A DNA stretch of 64,000 nucleotides from an uncultured Pseudomonadota bacterium (GTDB taxonomy: Bacteria; Myxococcota_A; UBA796; SXON01). This document shows, piece by piece, positions 27,658 to 35,000 of this stretch. The translations under genes and the position numbers were made by a program. Location of the stretch: NCBI GenBank assembly GCA_903885375.1, contig CAISIK010000196.1, positions 1 through 64,000 on the forward strand. Direction: 5' to 3'. The notes under the pieces were generated by a model. The model did no database searches. It had not been told where the DNA came from and saw only the letters and a list, made by a program, of their open reading frames with translations. Numbering within the stretch: position 1 is the first letter of the stretch; each line of letters begins with the position of its first letter.

Positions 27658-28551
27658 ATGCCACTCCGCAAGCTCGCGCCGCTCCTCGGGAGTGCTTTGT
27701 TGCTCGGCCGCGCGCTTTCGGCCCATGCCGAGGAGCTGCCCGGTGCGCGATCGGCGGGCCGCGGCGGCGTCGGGCTCGCGAACCCCACCGACGTGGGCGA
27801 GGTGGCCACCAACGTGGCGGCCGTGGCGCTCGGCGAACGCTACGACCTCGTGGCCGGCGGCGCCTACGGGCCCGACGACACCTGGCTCGGTCGCGTGGCT
27901 GCTGCCGACTCCCGCACCAGCCTCGTGACCCTCGGCGCCACCTACACCTACCGGCTGGATGATGTGGAGCCGCCGCTGAGCGCGCTGCCCGGCTGGGTGC
28001 TCGATGGCGACGAGCTCACCAACACCACCTCCCACCAGGGTTTCGCGGTCGGCATCGCCTACCCCTTCCTCGATCGCCGCATGTCGATCGCCGCCACCGG
28101 CCGCTACGACTGGCGCGACTCCGAGCAGGAGGGAAGCTCCGATGCCTTCAACTTCGGCGTGAGCGCCGCCGGCAAGCCGTCGGAGGCCTTCACGGTGGCG
28201 CTCGGCATCAACAACGCGCTGGACCTCGGCTACCCCGACAGCGAGCGCACCGTGGATGTAGGCGCGCGCTGGGAGCCGGGGCCCTTCCTCGGCCTCGAAG
28301 GGGCCCTGCGCACCGAATGGATGGGCGACCCCTTCGAGGAGTCCATCGCCGAGCACGTGGGCGCCGACGTGGGCCTGACCGAGTGGCTGCGCCTCAGCGC
28401 CGGTTGGCAGCACGATGACGGCGTGCACACCCTCGGCGGCGGCATCAGCCTCGTGAGCGACAAGGCCGACCTCGACTACTCCCTGCAGGGCGAGCTCGAT
28501 GCCGACCCCGCGCGCCTGTGGCACTCGCTCGACCTGCGCATTCACTTCTGA
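27658..28551 (+). CDS. Predicted outer-membrane beta-barrel protein
   Basis: 297 residues from ATG 27658 (an in-frame ATG at 27631 is an alternative). A signal peptide (MPLRKLAPLLGSALLLGRA, cleavage near AHA-EE) is followed by alternating amphipathic strands rich in Gly and aromatic residues (LVTLGATYTYRL, FAVGIAYPF, LSAGWQHDD) and ends LDLRIHF with a terminal Phe, the usual outer-membrane insertion signal. No specific family was recognised; the GVGLANPTD / VATNVAAVAL start resembles FadL/OmpP1-like or PorV-like barrels. It is transcribed divergently from dksA. Confidence 0.7.
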   Translation: MPLRKLAPLLGSALLLGRALSAHAEELPGARSAGRGGVGLANPTDVGEVATNVAAVALGERYDLVAGGAYGPDDTWLGRVAAADSRTSLVTLGATYTYRLDDVEPPLSALPGWVLDGDELTNTTSHQGFAVGIAYPFLDRRMSIAATGRYDWRDSEQEGSSDAFNFGVSAAGKPSEAFTVALGINNALDLGYPDSERTVDVGARWEPGPFLGLEGALRTEWMGDPFEESIAEHVGADVGLTEWLRLSAGWQHDDGVHTLGGGISLVSDKADLDYSLQGELDADPARLWHSLDLRIHF

Positions 28552-28602
28552 GCGGGCGGCACAAAAGCTGGACGACGTACCGCCCCGCGCGTAGCTGAGC
28601 GG

Positions 28603-29145
28603 ATGCCCACGCGCCCTCCCCGCCCGCTCACCCCCGAGAGCGTGAAGCGCAGCGTGCTGGCCTACGTGCAGCGCTACTCCGCCCCGCGCGCGCACACCCG
28701 CCGCCGCTGGATGCAGCGCATCCAACGGCAGGGCACCACCACCGGCGAGGACACCGCGCCGCTCGTGGCGGCGCTCGATGCGGTGCTCGACCTCGGCGAG
28801 CGGTACCGCTTCGTCGACGATGCCGCGTTCGCGGCCTCCCGCAGCCGGCGCGCGCTCGCGCGCGGCGTGGCCCCCGGCCGGGTGCAGGCGCAGCTCACCG
28901 CCAAGGGCGTCTCCCGCGCGCTCGCGGCCGAGGCCGTGGCGGCGGAGGGCGGTCCCGACGCGGGAGTGGCCGCCGCCTTCGCCTACGCGCGGCGGCGCCG
29001 GCTCGGCGTGTGGCGGGCGCCCGGCGAGCGGAAGGAGCACCACCAGCGTGATCTCGCCGCCCTCGCCCGGGCCGGCTTCGGCTACGCCCTCGCGCTGCGC
29101 GCGCTGGCGGGGGAGCCCGAGGAGGAGGTCGAGGAGGAAGAGTGA
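28603..29145 (+). CDS. recX: RecX family regulatory protein
   Basis: 180 residues of Arg/Ala-rich helices with the RecX pattern: YVQRYSAPRAHTRRRW, then YRFVDDAAFAASRSRRALAR (the FiDDxxyA motif), GVAPGRVQAQLTAKGVSRAL, and a third repeat RRRRLGVW... RDLAALARAGFGYALALRAL. RecX proteins bind RecA filaments and modulate recombination and SOS. It has an acidic tail (EEEVEEEE). recA is not adjacent and no LexA-like box was found in the 51-bp upstream gap. The stop is four bases from the convergent protease gene. Confidence 0.85.
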   Translation: MPTRPPRPLTPESVKRSVLAYVQRYSAPRAHTRRRWMQRIQRQGTTTGEDTAPLVAALDAVLDLGERYRFVDDAAFAASRSRRALARGVAPGRVQAQLTAKGVSRALAAEAVAAEGGPDAGVAAAFAYARRRRLGVWRAPGERKEHHQRDLAALARAGFGYALALRALAGEPEEEVEEEE

Positions 29146-29149
29146 GCGC

Positions 29150-30196
29150 TCAGGCCCGCAGGAGCAGCACGAGCGGCGGGGCAAGGGCCGTGAGCACGCA
29201 CCCCATCAGGTAGAGCGTGTGCACCGGGCGCACCTTCCCGGTTCGCAGGGCCCGCCAGGCCGCCGTGCGCACATGCGGCGTGCCGATGAGGTCGCCGAGG
29301 GCGTGGGCGCCGTCGTTGTCGAGGAGGAAGGGCCAGCCGGTGAGCAGCGTGATGCCGAGGCCCACCGCGGCGAAGGCGCGCGGGAGCGCCACCGCCTCCA
29401 CCGGAAGCGCGCATGCCACGGTGGCGGCCAGGGCCGCCAGAAGGAGGCTCGTGCCCGGCCCGGCGAGGGCCACCACGGCGTGCTGGGCGCGGGTGCCGAG
29501 GTACATGTCGGTGGTGTCCACGTAGGCGCCGCGCAGCCCGATGGCCATGCCGCGCACCCGTCGCCCGAAGCCGACCACCGCCACCGCGTGGGCCAGCTCG
29601 TGGAGGACGACGTGCCCCACGACGGCGAGCGCGAGGAGCGGCGCCCGATCGGCGAGGGAGGTGGGGTCCACCCGCTGGTCGATCCACGCCGCGTAGGCCC
29701 CCATGCCGATGAGACCCACCGCGACGGGAAGGTTCCAGACCGTCAGGAGCGGGCCCAGCACGCGCCACACGGCCGCCGCGAGGTCGTGGGCTCCGCTCCA
29801 CGTGAACTCCCGACGCAGCCACGCCACGTGGGCGAACCGCTTGCGAAGGAAGCCCGCCGGCTCCACCTCCACCAGCCCGGCGCTCCGGAGCGTCTGGATG
29901 AAGCCCGCCACCCGCGAGACCGGCAGCGCGCCGAACGTCACGAAGTAGCTGGTGGCGATCTCGGCCACGGTGGCCCGGCCATCGATGAGCCCCCACAGGT
30001 GGCGCTCCTCGGGGCCGAGCCGCAGGTACACGCGCCGATCGGGCGTGGTGAGCACCCACGACCCGTCCACCTCGGTCAGGTGGGCCTCGCAGGGGCGGGG
30101 CCGCATCTGGAGCCAGGTCATGCCCGGGTCGAGGCTGCGCAGCGCGAAGCTGCCGCCTTCCCCACGCATCACGAGTTCGAGGGGGGCAGGGCGCAT
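29150..30196 (-). CDS. PqqD-like domain fused to M50 membrane zinc metalloprotease
   Basis: 348 residues. The N-terminal about 110 residues contain a PqqD-like winged-helix (RVYLRLGPEERHLWGLIDG, TVAEIATSYF, LRSAGLVE), the domain that binds RiPP leader peptides. The remainder is polytopic, with the site-2 protease zinc motif HELAH at about 199-203 and the third-ligand region WPFLLDNDGAHAL at about 288-300. Known: PqqD-M50 proteins occur in peptide-maturation loci. Inferred: binds the leader of the 77-residue peptide encoded four bases upstream and cleaves or exports it. Last gene of the three-gene operon. Confidence 0.82.
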   Translation of the reverse strand: MRPAPLELVMRGEGGSFALRSLDPGMTWLQMRPRPCEAHLTEVDGSWVLTTPDRRVYLRLGPEERHLWGLIDGRATVAEIATSYFVTFGALPVSRVAGFIQTLRSAGLVEVEPAGFLRKRFAHVAWLRREFTWSGAHDLAAAVWRVLGPLLTVWNLPVAVGLIGMGAYAAWIDQRVDPTSLADRAPLLALAVVGHVVLHELAHAVAVVGFGRRVRGMAIGLRGAYVDTTDMYLGTRAQHAVVALAGPGTSLLLAALAATVACALPVEAVALPRAFAAVGLGITLLTGWPFLLDNDGAHALGDLIGTPHVRTAAWRALRTGKVRPVHTLYLMGCVLTALAPPLVLLLRA

Positions 30197-30200
30197 CAGC

Positions 30201-30434
30201 TCAGCACACGTACTCGCCGCGCGCGAGGAACTCGGACGTGAAGGCGGCCGAGAAGGAGCGCACCCGCTCCGGGTCGCAGGTGGCCGACTCGATGGCGGCG
30301 ATGGTCACCTCGTCGAGCTGGTAGCCCTCGCGCATCAGCGTGCCGCGCACGTCCGCCACGAGGGCCTTTCGGAACTCCGCGTCAATGAGCGCGCGGCCGA
30401 CGATGGTCTGCAGAACAGAGGGCATGGCGGACAT
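30201..30434 (-). CDS. NHLP/nitrile-hydratase-leader-like small peptide, candidate RiPP precursor
   Basis: 77 residues from ATG 30434 (GGAG five bases upstream); a second ATG at 30425 is less well placed. Residues 7-50 follow the leader-like pattern of the nitrile hydratase leader peptide clan (LQTIVGRALIDAEFRKALVA, then LMREGYQLDEVTIAAIE), close to what is called the Os1348-type NHLP family. The remaining about 25 residues start at Cys53 and end ARGEYVC (Cys77), so a putative core is bracketed by the only two Cys. No GG or AG cleavage motif is seen. Its position between an isoprenoid-synthase-fold enzyme and a PqqD-M50 protease supports a precursor role. An alternative is a small accessory protein. 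Confidence 0.7.
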   Translation of the reverse strand: MSAMPSVLQTIVGRALIDAEFRKALVADVRGTLMREGYQLDEVTIAAIESATCDPERVRSFSAAFTSEFLARGEYVC

Positions 30435-30508
30435 GGAGACTCCGGGTTCACTCCTTGGATCGGACAGGAGCGCGACCGACGTGAGGGGGGTTGCGACGGT
30501 CGTCGGCC

Positions 30509-31414
30509 TCAGCCCGCGAGCAGGTGCGCGAGCCGAAGCAGGCTGACCCGCGACCGGAGCTCCTGCAGCCGCGCGCGGCGCGCCACCGCGAAGGCCTCGA
30601 ACCGCCGCAGACCGAGCTCGCGGGCGGGCTCGAGGCATCCGTGCAGGTGCACGTCGGCCGCGGTGAGCATGTCCTCGAGGATCGGGGAGGCCACGAGCGC
30701 GTTGCCCACCTCGGAGAGCGCGGCGCCCGGCCCCGCCAGCTCGCGCGCCTGCGAGAGGAGGTAGGTGTTCGCGCCGCTGGCGAGGTCACGCTCCCAGCCG
30801 AGCACGTCGTTCACGCACCCGTAGGACTGCGCGAGCCGGTGCACCAGCTCGGCGACCGCCCCCACCCCCATCCAGTCGCCGGACGCCGACATGACCGCGT
30901 AGAGCGGCACCTCGGCCATCGCGCACTTCCGGGCGTGGTGCCCGAACGCCTCGGCGTCGTACCCATCGGCCCGGAGCAGCTGCCGGCGCTCCACCTCGGT
31001 GAACTCCGAAAACGTGACCCAAGCCCGGCGGGCAAGGGGCTCGAAGCGGGCATCGGTATGCCGGCGCCAAAGATCGAGCGCATCCCACAGGAGCACGTTT
31101 CCGAGGAGCAGCATCGGCGGGTTGCCGCGGGTGCCTGGCTCGTCGATGACGTTGTCCTGGATGCGGACGTAGGCGTACGCGAGCGCGGTCGCTTCGAGCA
31201 GATCGAGCTGCACATCCGTGGAGACCTGGTGCGGCATCCAGAGCGGCAGGTGCATGAGCGGCGCCGCGTCGGGCTGGCTGAAGTACCCGGGGCCGGCCCA
31301 GAGCAGGAAGGCCTCGCCCTGCCCGCGAAGCTCGCCGGGCAGGCCCGCCACCCGCTCCTGCATGCGGCGAAACACCCGACTCAGCCTTTCCTGGTTCTCC
31401 TCGTAAACGTGCAC
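30509..31414 (-). CDS. Class I isoprenoid-synthase-fold enzyme
   Basis: 301 residues from GTG 31414; the open frame continues upstream without a better start. All-helical. The first metal motif is read as RIQDNVIDE (DxxxDE in place of DDxxD). The second is NDVLGWERD followed by LASG, matching the terpene-synthase NSE pattern (N/D)Dxx(S/T/G)xxx(E/D). Both are placed as in class I prenyltransferases and terpene cyclases. Known of the fold: ionises prenyl diphosphates with Mg2+. Inferred: makes or transfers an isoprenoid, possibly onto the peptide encoded 74 bp downstream. The nearest lipid-modifying neighbour genes are more than 15 kb away. Confidence 0.72.
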   Translation of the reverse strand: MHVYEENQERLSRVFRRMQERVAGLPGELRGQGEAFLLWAGPGYFSQPDAAPLMHLPLWMPHQVSTDVQLDLLEATALAYAYVRIQDNVIDEPGTRGNPPMLLLGNVLLWDALDLWRRHTDARFEPLARRAWVTFSEFTEVERRQLLRADGYDAEAFGHHARKCAMAEVPLYAVMSASGDWMGVGAVAELVHRLAQSYGCVNDVLGWERDLASGANTYLLSQARELAGPGAALSEVGNALVASPILEDMLTAADVHLHGCLEPARELGLRRFEAFAVARRARLQELRSRVSLLRLAHLLAG

Positions 31415-31469
31415 GATGCTTCCCCCGTCGCCCTCATCGGCCCCGGGAGGGCGGGCTGTAGGGCGTGCG

Positions 31470-31551
31470 CCGCTGGCGGCCCGGCCCACCCCGCGCCGAA
31501 ACCCGCCCTGCCCACGCCCACCCCGGGGCCGGGCAGACGCGGGTTTCCCCG
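31470..31551. repeat. 82-bp direct repeat, copy 1
   Basis: Identical over all 82 bases to 34919-35000, same orientation, 3,449 bp apart. It contains a strong imperfect hairpin: GAAACCCGC (31497-31505 region) pairs with GCGGGTTTC near the end, with an inner GCCC/GGGC stem. It lies 59 bp beyond the stop of the lipoprotein gene at 31611 and upstream of the isoprenoid-synthase-fold gene. It could be one end of an inserted block or a dispersed terminator-like repeat. Confidence 0.97.
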
Positions 31552-31610
31552 AAGGGCGCCCACCGCCGAATTACCCCGAGGCGCCATGGGCCAGCCCTGA
31601 TTTCGGCGCC

Positions 31611-32825
31611 CTACTCCGCGGGGAACTCTCCCGTCCACATGTAGTAGGTCGACACCCCCAGCGGCCACCCGTCAATCCAGAAGACCGAGGCCACCGTGCC
31701 ATCCCAGGAAGCGGCGTAGGGGTACGCGTAGCCGCCCTCGAAGGACAGGGAACATCCGATGGGGTTCGAATCGGAGTCCACCCGGCTGAGCACCACCTCG
31801 GCATGCAGATCGTCGTATGGCGCGAAATCGCGTTGCCAAACTACGAGGGCATCGTCCGCCGCCCCCACGATTGCAGGGCCGACCGCGAGAGCGCGGCCGC
31901 AGAGCTCCCACTCGTCGCCCTTGCAGCTCCATATTGGGCTACCGACCGAGATCGGCTGCAGCGACCGGTCGAAAGATTCAAGCCACAACGCCCCACGGTC
32001 ACCATAGTCACCCTCTTGATAATAGGCGCGGTACCATGACGTTGCGTCACGAATCCCGATGGGGGTCGAGGACACCGCAGGGTCCTCAACCGTGAGAACG
32101 TGGCCGGTAGGATCGAGGATGGCAATCGGGGCGTTCACGCCGCTCAGGGCCGTGCCTGACGCGTTGGTGGCCGGCCAGAGGGTGGAGGGGTACCACGCTT
32201 CGGACAGGAGGAGCGGTGTGGTCGCCGAGTCCACGTCGATGCCCAGCGGCGTATACCACAAGTCAGCCGCGTACCTGTCCTCCTCCGACTGCCGCTGCCC
32301 CGCGACCATGACCACCAGCCCCTCCGCCGACTCGATGAGCGCCGGGATACCAACCATGGCGTACCGCCCCGGAATGGTCACCCGCGCCCGGGGAACGGGC
32401 CTCGCGATGCCCGACGCCAGCACGTCTACTTCCACGGCAAGCGTACCGTCGTCCAAATGTCGGCTCTGCATAAAGTACCACTCGCCGCCCACCAGCGCGA
32501 TCGCGGCCGGCTTGCTGCTCGTGACCCCCGTCTCGGAGAGGTCGAAGCGCGCGAGCTCAGTGCCGTCCGAAGCGAGGTCCAGCACGGCCTGATCCTGGAA
32601 CATCGGTACGTACCAGCCGCCGCCAGGCTTGGGCTGGGGTGTCCCGTCGATGAAACGAACCGCGACACTGAAGTCAGGCTCGGGCTGTTCGCCACAGATC
32701 GGGGCCCCCCCGAAGATTGCATCCGATCCCGAATCGACGGTCTCTGAGGAACAACCGAGTGCCAGCACCGCCACCCACACCGGCGCGGTGGAACAACCTA
32801 CCCGGCTACCCGACGCTGTCGGCAT
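31611..32825 (-). CDS. Predicted lipoprotein of unknown function
   Basis: 404 residues. A signal ends in the lipobox LALGC (Cys25 from ATG 32825); an internal GTG giving MWVAVLALGC would create the very short signal seen in other lipoproteins of this window. The mature part is beta-rich with regularly spaced hydrophobic strands and Asp/Gly turns (e.g. GIDVDSATTPLLL, SEAWYPSTLWPATNA, VVWQRDFAPYDDL), suggestive of a beta-propeller, but no family was recognised. It overlaps the end of the upstream gene by 20 bp. GC content is visibly lower than in the surroundings. Last gene of the block bounded by the 82-bp repeats. Confidence 0.7.
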   Translation of the reverse strand: MPTASGSRVGCSTAPVWVAVLALGCSSETVDSGSDAIFGGAPICGEQPEPDFSVAVRFIDGTPQPKPGGGWYVPMFQDQAVLDLASDGTELARFDLSETGVTSSKPAAIALVGGEWYFMQSRHLDDGTLAVEVDVLASGIARPVPRARVTIPGRYAMVGIPALIESAEGLVVMVAGQRQSEEDRYAADLWYTPLGIDVDSATTPLLLSEAWYPSTLWPATNASGTALSGVNAPIAILDPTGHVLTVEDPAVSSTPIGIRDATSWYRAYYQEGDYGDRGALWLESFDRSLQPISVGSPIWSCKGDEWELCGRALAVGPAIVGAADDALVVWQRDFAPYDDLHAEVVLSRVDSDSNPIGCSLSFEGGYAYPYAASWDGTVASVFWIDGWPLGVSTYYMWTGEFPAE

Positions 32826-34260
32826 CGCCGAACGCGTAGACGTAATCCGCCTCCGCCCCCCGGGCCTTCAGTCCCGCCATGGCCGTTCGGAAGTCACGCA
32901 GCTTCACCAGATCGCCGCTCGTCAGCCTTCGCCTGGCCTTCACGTGGAGAGGGCTGGACCGACCGGGCTCGCTCGACGGGATGTACCCAAGTCGGAGTGA
33001 ACACAGCACGGCCTCCCCGAAGAGACACTCGAAACCACGCGCGACCAGCTGCGCCTCGGTCGCCTCGGTCCACTCGCTTTGAAGGCCCATCTTGGCCACG
33101 CCCGTCATCATGTTGCCCAGATAGCTGACCGCACGGCCCGGGTTGCCCGCCTCCGCGCCCGCCGTGGTTTGCATGGCGGCCGGTCCGACCTCATATTCTC
33201 CGTTCGCGCCGAACTGGGCCTGGTAGTAGGGTGTTCCCGCTGGCTTCCCGGCTGCCGTCCACATGAGATACGGAAATGCCGTCCTTGTCCACTCTGAAAG
33301 CGACGCCGCCTTGCCGAACGCACTGTCCATCCCCGCGGGATACTCCCTTGTGTTGCCGGGATATCCGTAGTTCTTCGATGCCACTCGGCCCGTGATGAGC
33401 CGGGCGCGAACATCCGTCACGCACGACATGAACTGTTGGAGTCGTTCGCCAGCCTCGGCCCGATCGCCGCCGGAGTCCCACAGCTGTTCCAGGACGGAAT
33501 CCAGCGCATCATCGTCATTCCAATCGTCCCCCGGGTTAAACCGGTCCAGCGGGTCGGGGTACACGGATGGGTGGAGCGTGACGCCCACCCAGTACCGGAC
33601 CCGAATGCTGGAGTCACCACGCTTCTCCACCTTGTACAAGGCGAAGAACTGCACCACCGCCAGAAGCCAGACACTGTGGTCGTAGTTGGTGGTGCCAGTA
33701 GCGTTCTTCCAACCTGAGGTTGGAAAGAGACGCCCGGACGCCACGTCGGCCGATCCCTCCTCGACCTTGCCGGCGTCCTCTTGCGTACGAAGGTAGGGTG
33801 ACGGACAGGCGACATGCAGGTACAACCAGTCCATGCCCAGACCATCGCTCTCGGCTGTCAGCGCCGCGCCCATGGACGTGTAGCGCTCGAAGAAGAAGGA
33901 CGGCGTGGCGTTGTACACGCAATCCGTGTTCACGTTCACGACATTGGACAAGCCAGATTCCTTCCCGTACACTTCGTGGTCCGGCGCGTCATCGAGCGCC
34001 GAGTAATCGAAAAACGAATCAAACGAGCGCCCCGGCACCTCCTTCACGCGGCGAACCAGCACCGGATCCATGGTCGGATCTTCGGTATTGTACGGACTGG
34101 CCCAAACCTTGCAGCCAATATCGTCGTACTGGTTCTCGGGAGCCTGCGCCCTCGCGGCGCTACTCGCATTCGCGGCCCGGGCCCTCCCCACCGCACAGCT
34201 CACACAACCGCACCCATCCGCCGTTTGCAGGGCCGCGGACCCGCACCCGCAGCCGCTCAA
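32806..34260 (-). CDS. Unknown protein with Cys-rich N-terminus
   Basis: 484 residues if it starts at TTG 34260, which overlaps the preceding stop (TTGA) in the same way other genes here overlap. The longer open frame upstream is antisense-like noise. The N-terminus is packed with Cys (SGCGCG, GCGCVSC) and followed by an Ala-rich stretch; the body has aromatic and Asp-rich segments (FNPGDDWNDDDALDSVLEQ, SFDSFFDYSALDD). No domain was recognised. Lower GC than the window average and many non-preferred codons suggest recent acquisition. Middle gene of the three-gene block; an internal start such as Met at about residue 62 cannot be excluded. Confidence 0.6.
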   Translation of the reverse strand: MSGCGCGSAALQTADGCGCVSCAVGRARAANASSAARAQAPENQYDDIGCKVWASPYNTEDPTMDPVLVRRVKEVPGRSFDSFFDYSALDDAPDHEVYGKESGLSNVVNVNTDCVYNATPSFFFERYTSMGAALTAESDGLGMDWLYLHVACPSPYLRTQEDAGKVEEGSADVASGRLFPTSGWKNATGTTNYDHSVWLLAVVQFFALYKVEKRGDSSIRVRYWVGVTLHPSVYPDPLDRFNPGDDWNDDDALDSVLEQLWDSGGDRAEAGERLQQFMSCVTDVRARLITGRVASKNYGYPGNTREYPAGMDSAFGKAASLSEWTRTAFPYLMWTAAGKPAGTPYYQAQFGANGEYEVGPAAMQTTAGAEAGNPGRAVSYLGNMMTGVAKMGLQSEWTEATEAQLVARGFECLFGEAVLCSLRLGYIPSSEPGRSSPLHVKARRRLTSGDLVKLRDFRTAMAGLKARGAEADYVYAFGDADSVG

Positions 34261-34682
34261 CCCCAGGCCTTCGCGAGCAGCCAGAAGGAGACCACCCCGG
34301 TGCGCACACCGCTCACGCCGTTCTTGTTCTTGAGCCGGATGCGCAGTCGGCTGTGCGGCAGGAAGTTCGTCGTCGTGGTGTACGGCGTGGCGCGGAGCGG
34401 GAGGTTGTTCTCGTTCATGTTCGCCACGAGCTCCGCTGCGTTCAGTTCCTGCTCGCGGGTGGTGCCCGGCACGAGCAGCAGACCCACCTCGAGCTCGTTG
34501 TTGAGCGGGCCTTCGGACAGCACCCCCACCGGCGCGATCCACTCGGCCCCGAAGATCGCCGCCATCAGGTCGGCGCTCACCGGAACCTCCACGTAGGTGT
34601 AAACGCCATCGGCGCCCGTGGCCCCGCTGGTGGAGACTCGCAAGGAGCGTACAACGGGGAAGGTTCGGAGAAGAGAGGCCAT
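34257..34682 (-). CDS. Unknown 141-residue protein
   Basis: ATG 34682 was chosen because the sequence becomes protein-like there (MASLLRTFPVVRSLRVSTSG). It reads as a compact beta-rich domain: YTYVEVPVSADLMAAIFGAE, then LEVGLLLVPG, LRIRLKNKNG, VVSFWLLAKAWG. No signal peptide, no recognised family. GC is similar to the chromosome, unlike the two genes after it. First gene of the block; the stop overlaps the following TTG start. A different frame starting at GTG 34819 crosses its 5' end and is a possible but weak alternative. Confidence 0.6.
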   Translation of the reverse strand: MASLLRTFPVVRSLRVSTSGATGADGVYTYVEVPVSADLMAAIFGAEWIAPVGVLSEGPLNNELEVGLLLVPGTTREQELNAAELVANMNENNLPLRATPYTTTTNFLPHSRLRIRLKNKNGVSGVRTGVVSFWLLAKAWG

Positions 34683-34797
34683 GCGTGTCCATCGCCGGCC
34701 TCCTGCCGCGAACCCGGGATGGGTGCGCCCTGCGGTGCCAACCACGGTAGCGTAGAGGTCGTCGAAGCCGCCAGCAAGGCGTGGGCCTCGGCCTCAG

Positions 34798-34819
34798 TCA
34801 CGCTCACGCTCACGCTCAC
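34798..34819. repeat. Hexanucleotide tandem repeat (GCTCAC)
   Basis: Three to four copies of cgctca in a row, read on the minus strand as GTGAGC repeats, each offering GTG start codons in the leader of the unknown operon. Copy-number change by slippage would alter spacing between the AT-rich island and the first gene. Confidence 0.7.
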
Positions 34820-34848
34820 TTATATGGTGCAACCTGAATTGTTTAGGC

Positions 34849-34865
34849 TGTCAAGTTCATGTCAA
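34849..34865 (-). promoter_or_regulatory. Tandem TTGACA boxes, promoter or activator site candidate
   Basis: Two TTGACA hexamers on the minus strand (34865-34860 and 34854-34849) are 11 bp apart, one helical turn, and lie in the AT-rich island about 170 bp upstream of the unknown operon. They could be alternative -35 elements or a paired regulator site. A TATAAG follows further down (about 34824-34819) but spacing is not ideal for either box. Confidence 0.35.
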
Positions 34866-34918
34866 GAGACGAGGCAGGGGACAGCGCCGAGCGCCGCCCG
34901 ACCCCTCACCCGTCGACT

Positions 34919-35000
34919 CCGCTGGCGGCCCGGCCCACCCCGCGCCGAAACCCGCCCTGCCCACGCCCACCCCGGGGCCGGGCAGACGCGGGTTTCCCCG
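34919..35000. repeat. 82-bp direct repeat, copy 2
   Basis: Perfect copy of 31470-31551. It abuts the stop codon of the adenylate cyclase gene (35001-35003), so on the minus strand the hairpin begins directly after that stop and may terminate its transcript. Confidence 0.97.

Larger units (their letters stand above)
34683..34918. other. Upstream region of the unknown operon, with AT-rich promoter-like island
   Basis: Between the unknown operon and the second 82-bp repeat no gene is convincing. It holds an AT-rich stretch (about 34819-34866) unlike the surroundings, and a GCTCAC-type hexamer repeat (34798-34819). The rest is ordinary GC-rich sequence. Together with the adjacent repeat it forms a 318-base gap between genes. 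Confidence 0.6.

Noticed and set aside
34577-34819. 80-codon minus-strand frame beginning at the GTGAGC repeat
   Set aside because: It overlaps the better-looking 141-residue gene in another frame and ends in low-quality sequence; kept only as an alternative.
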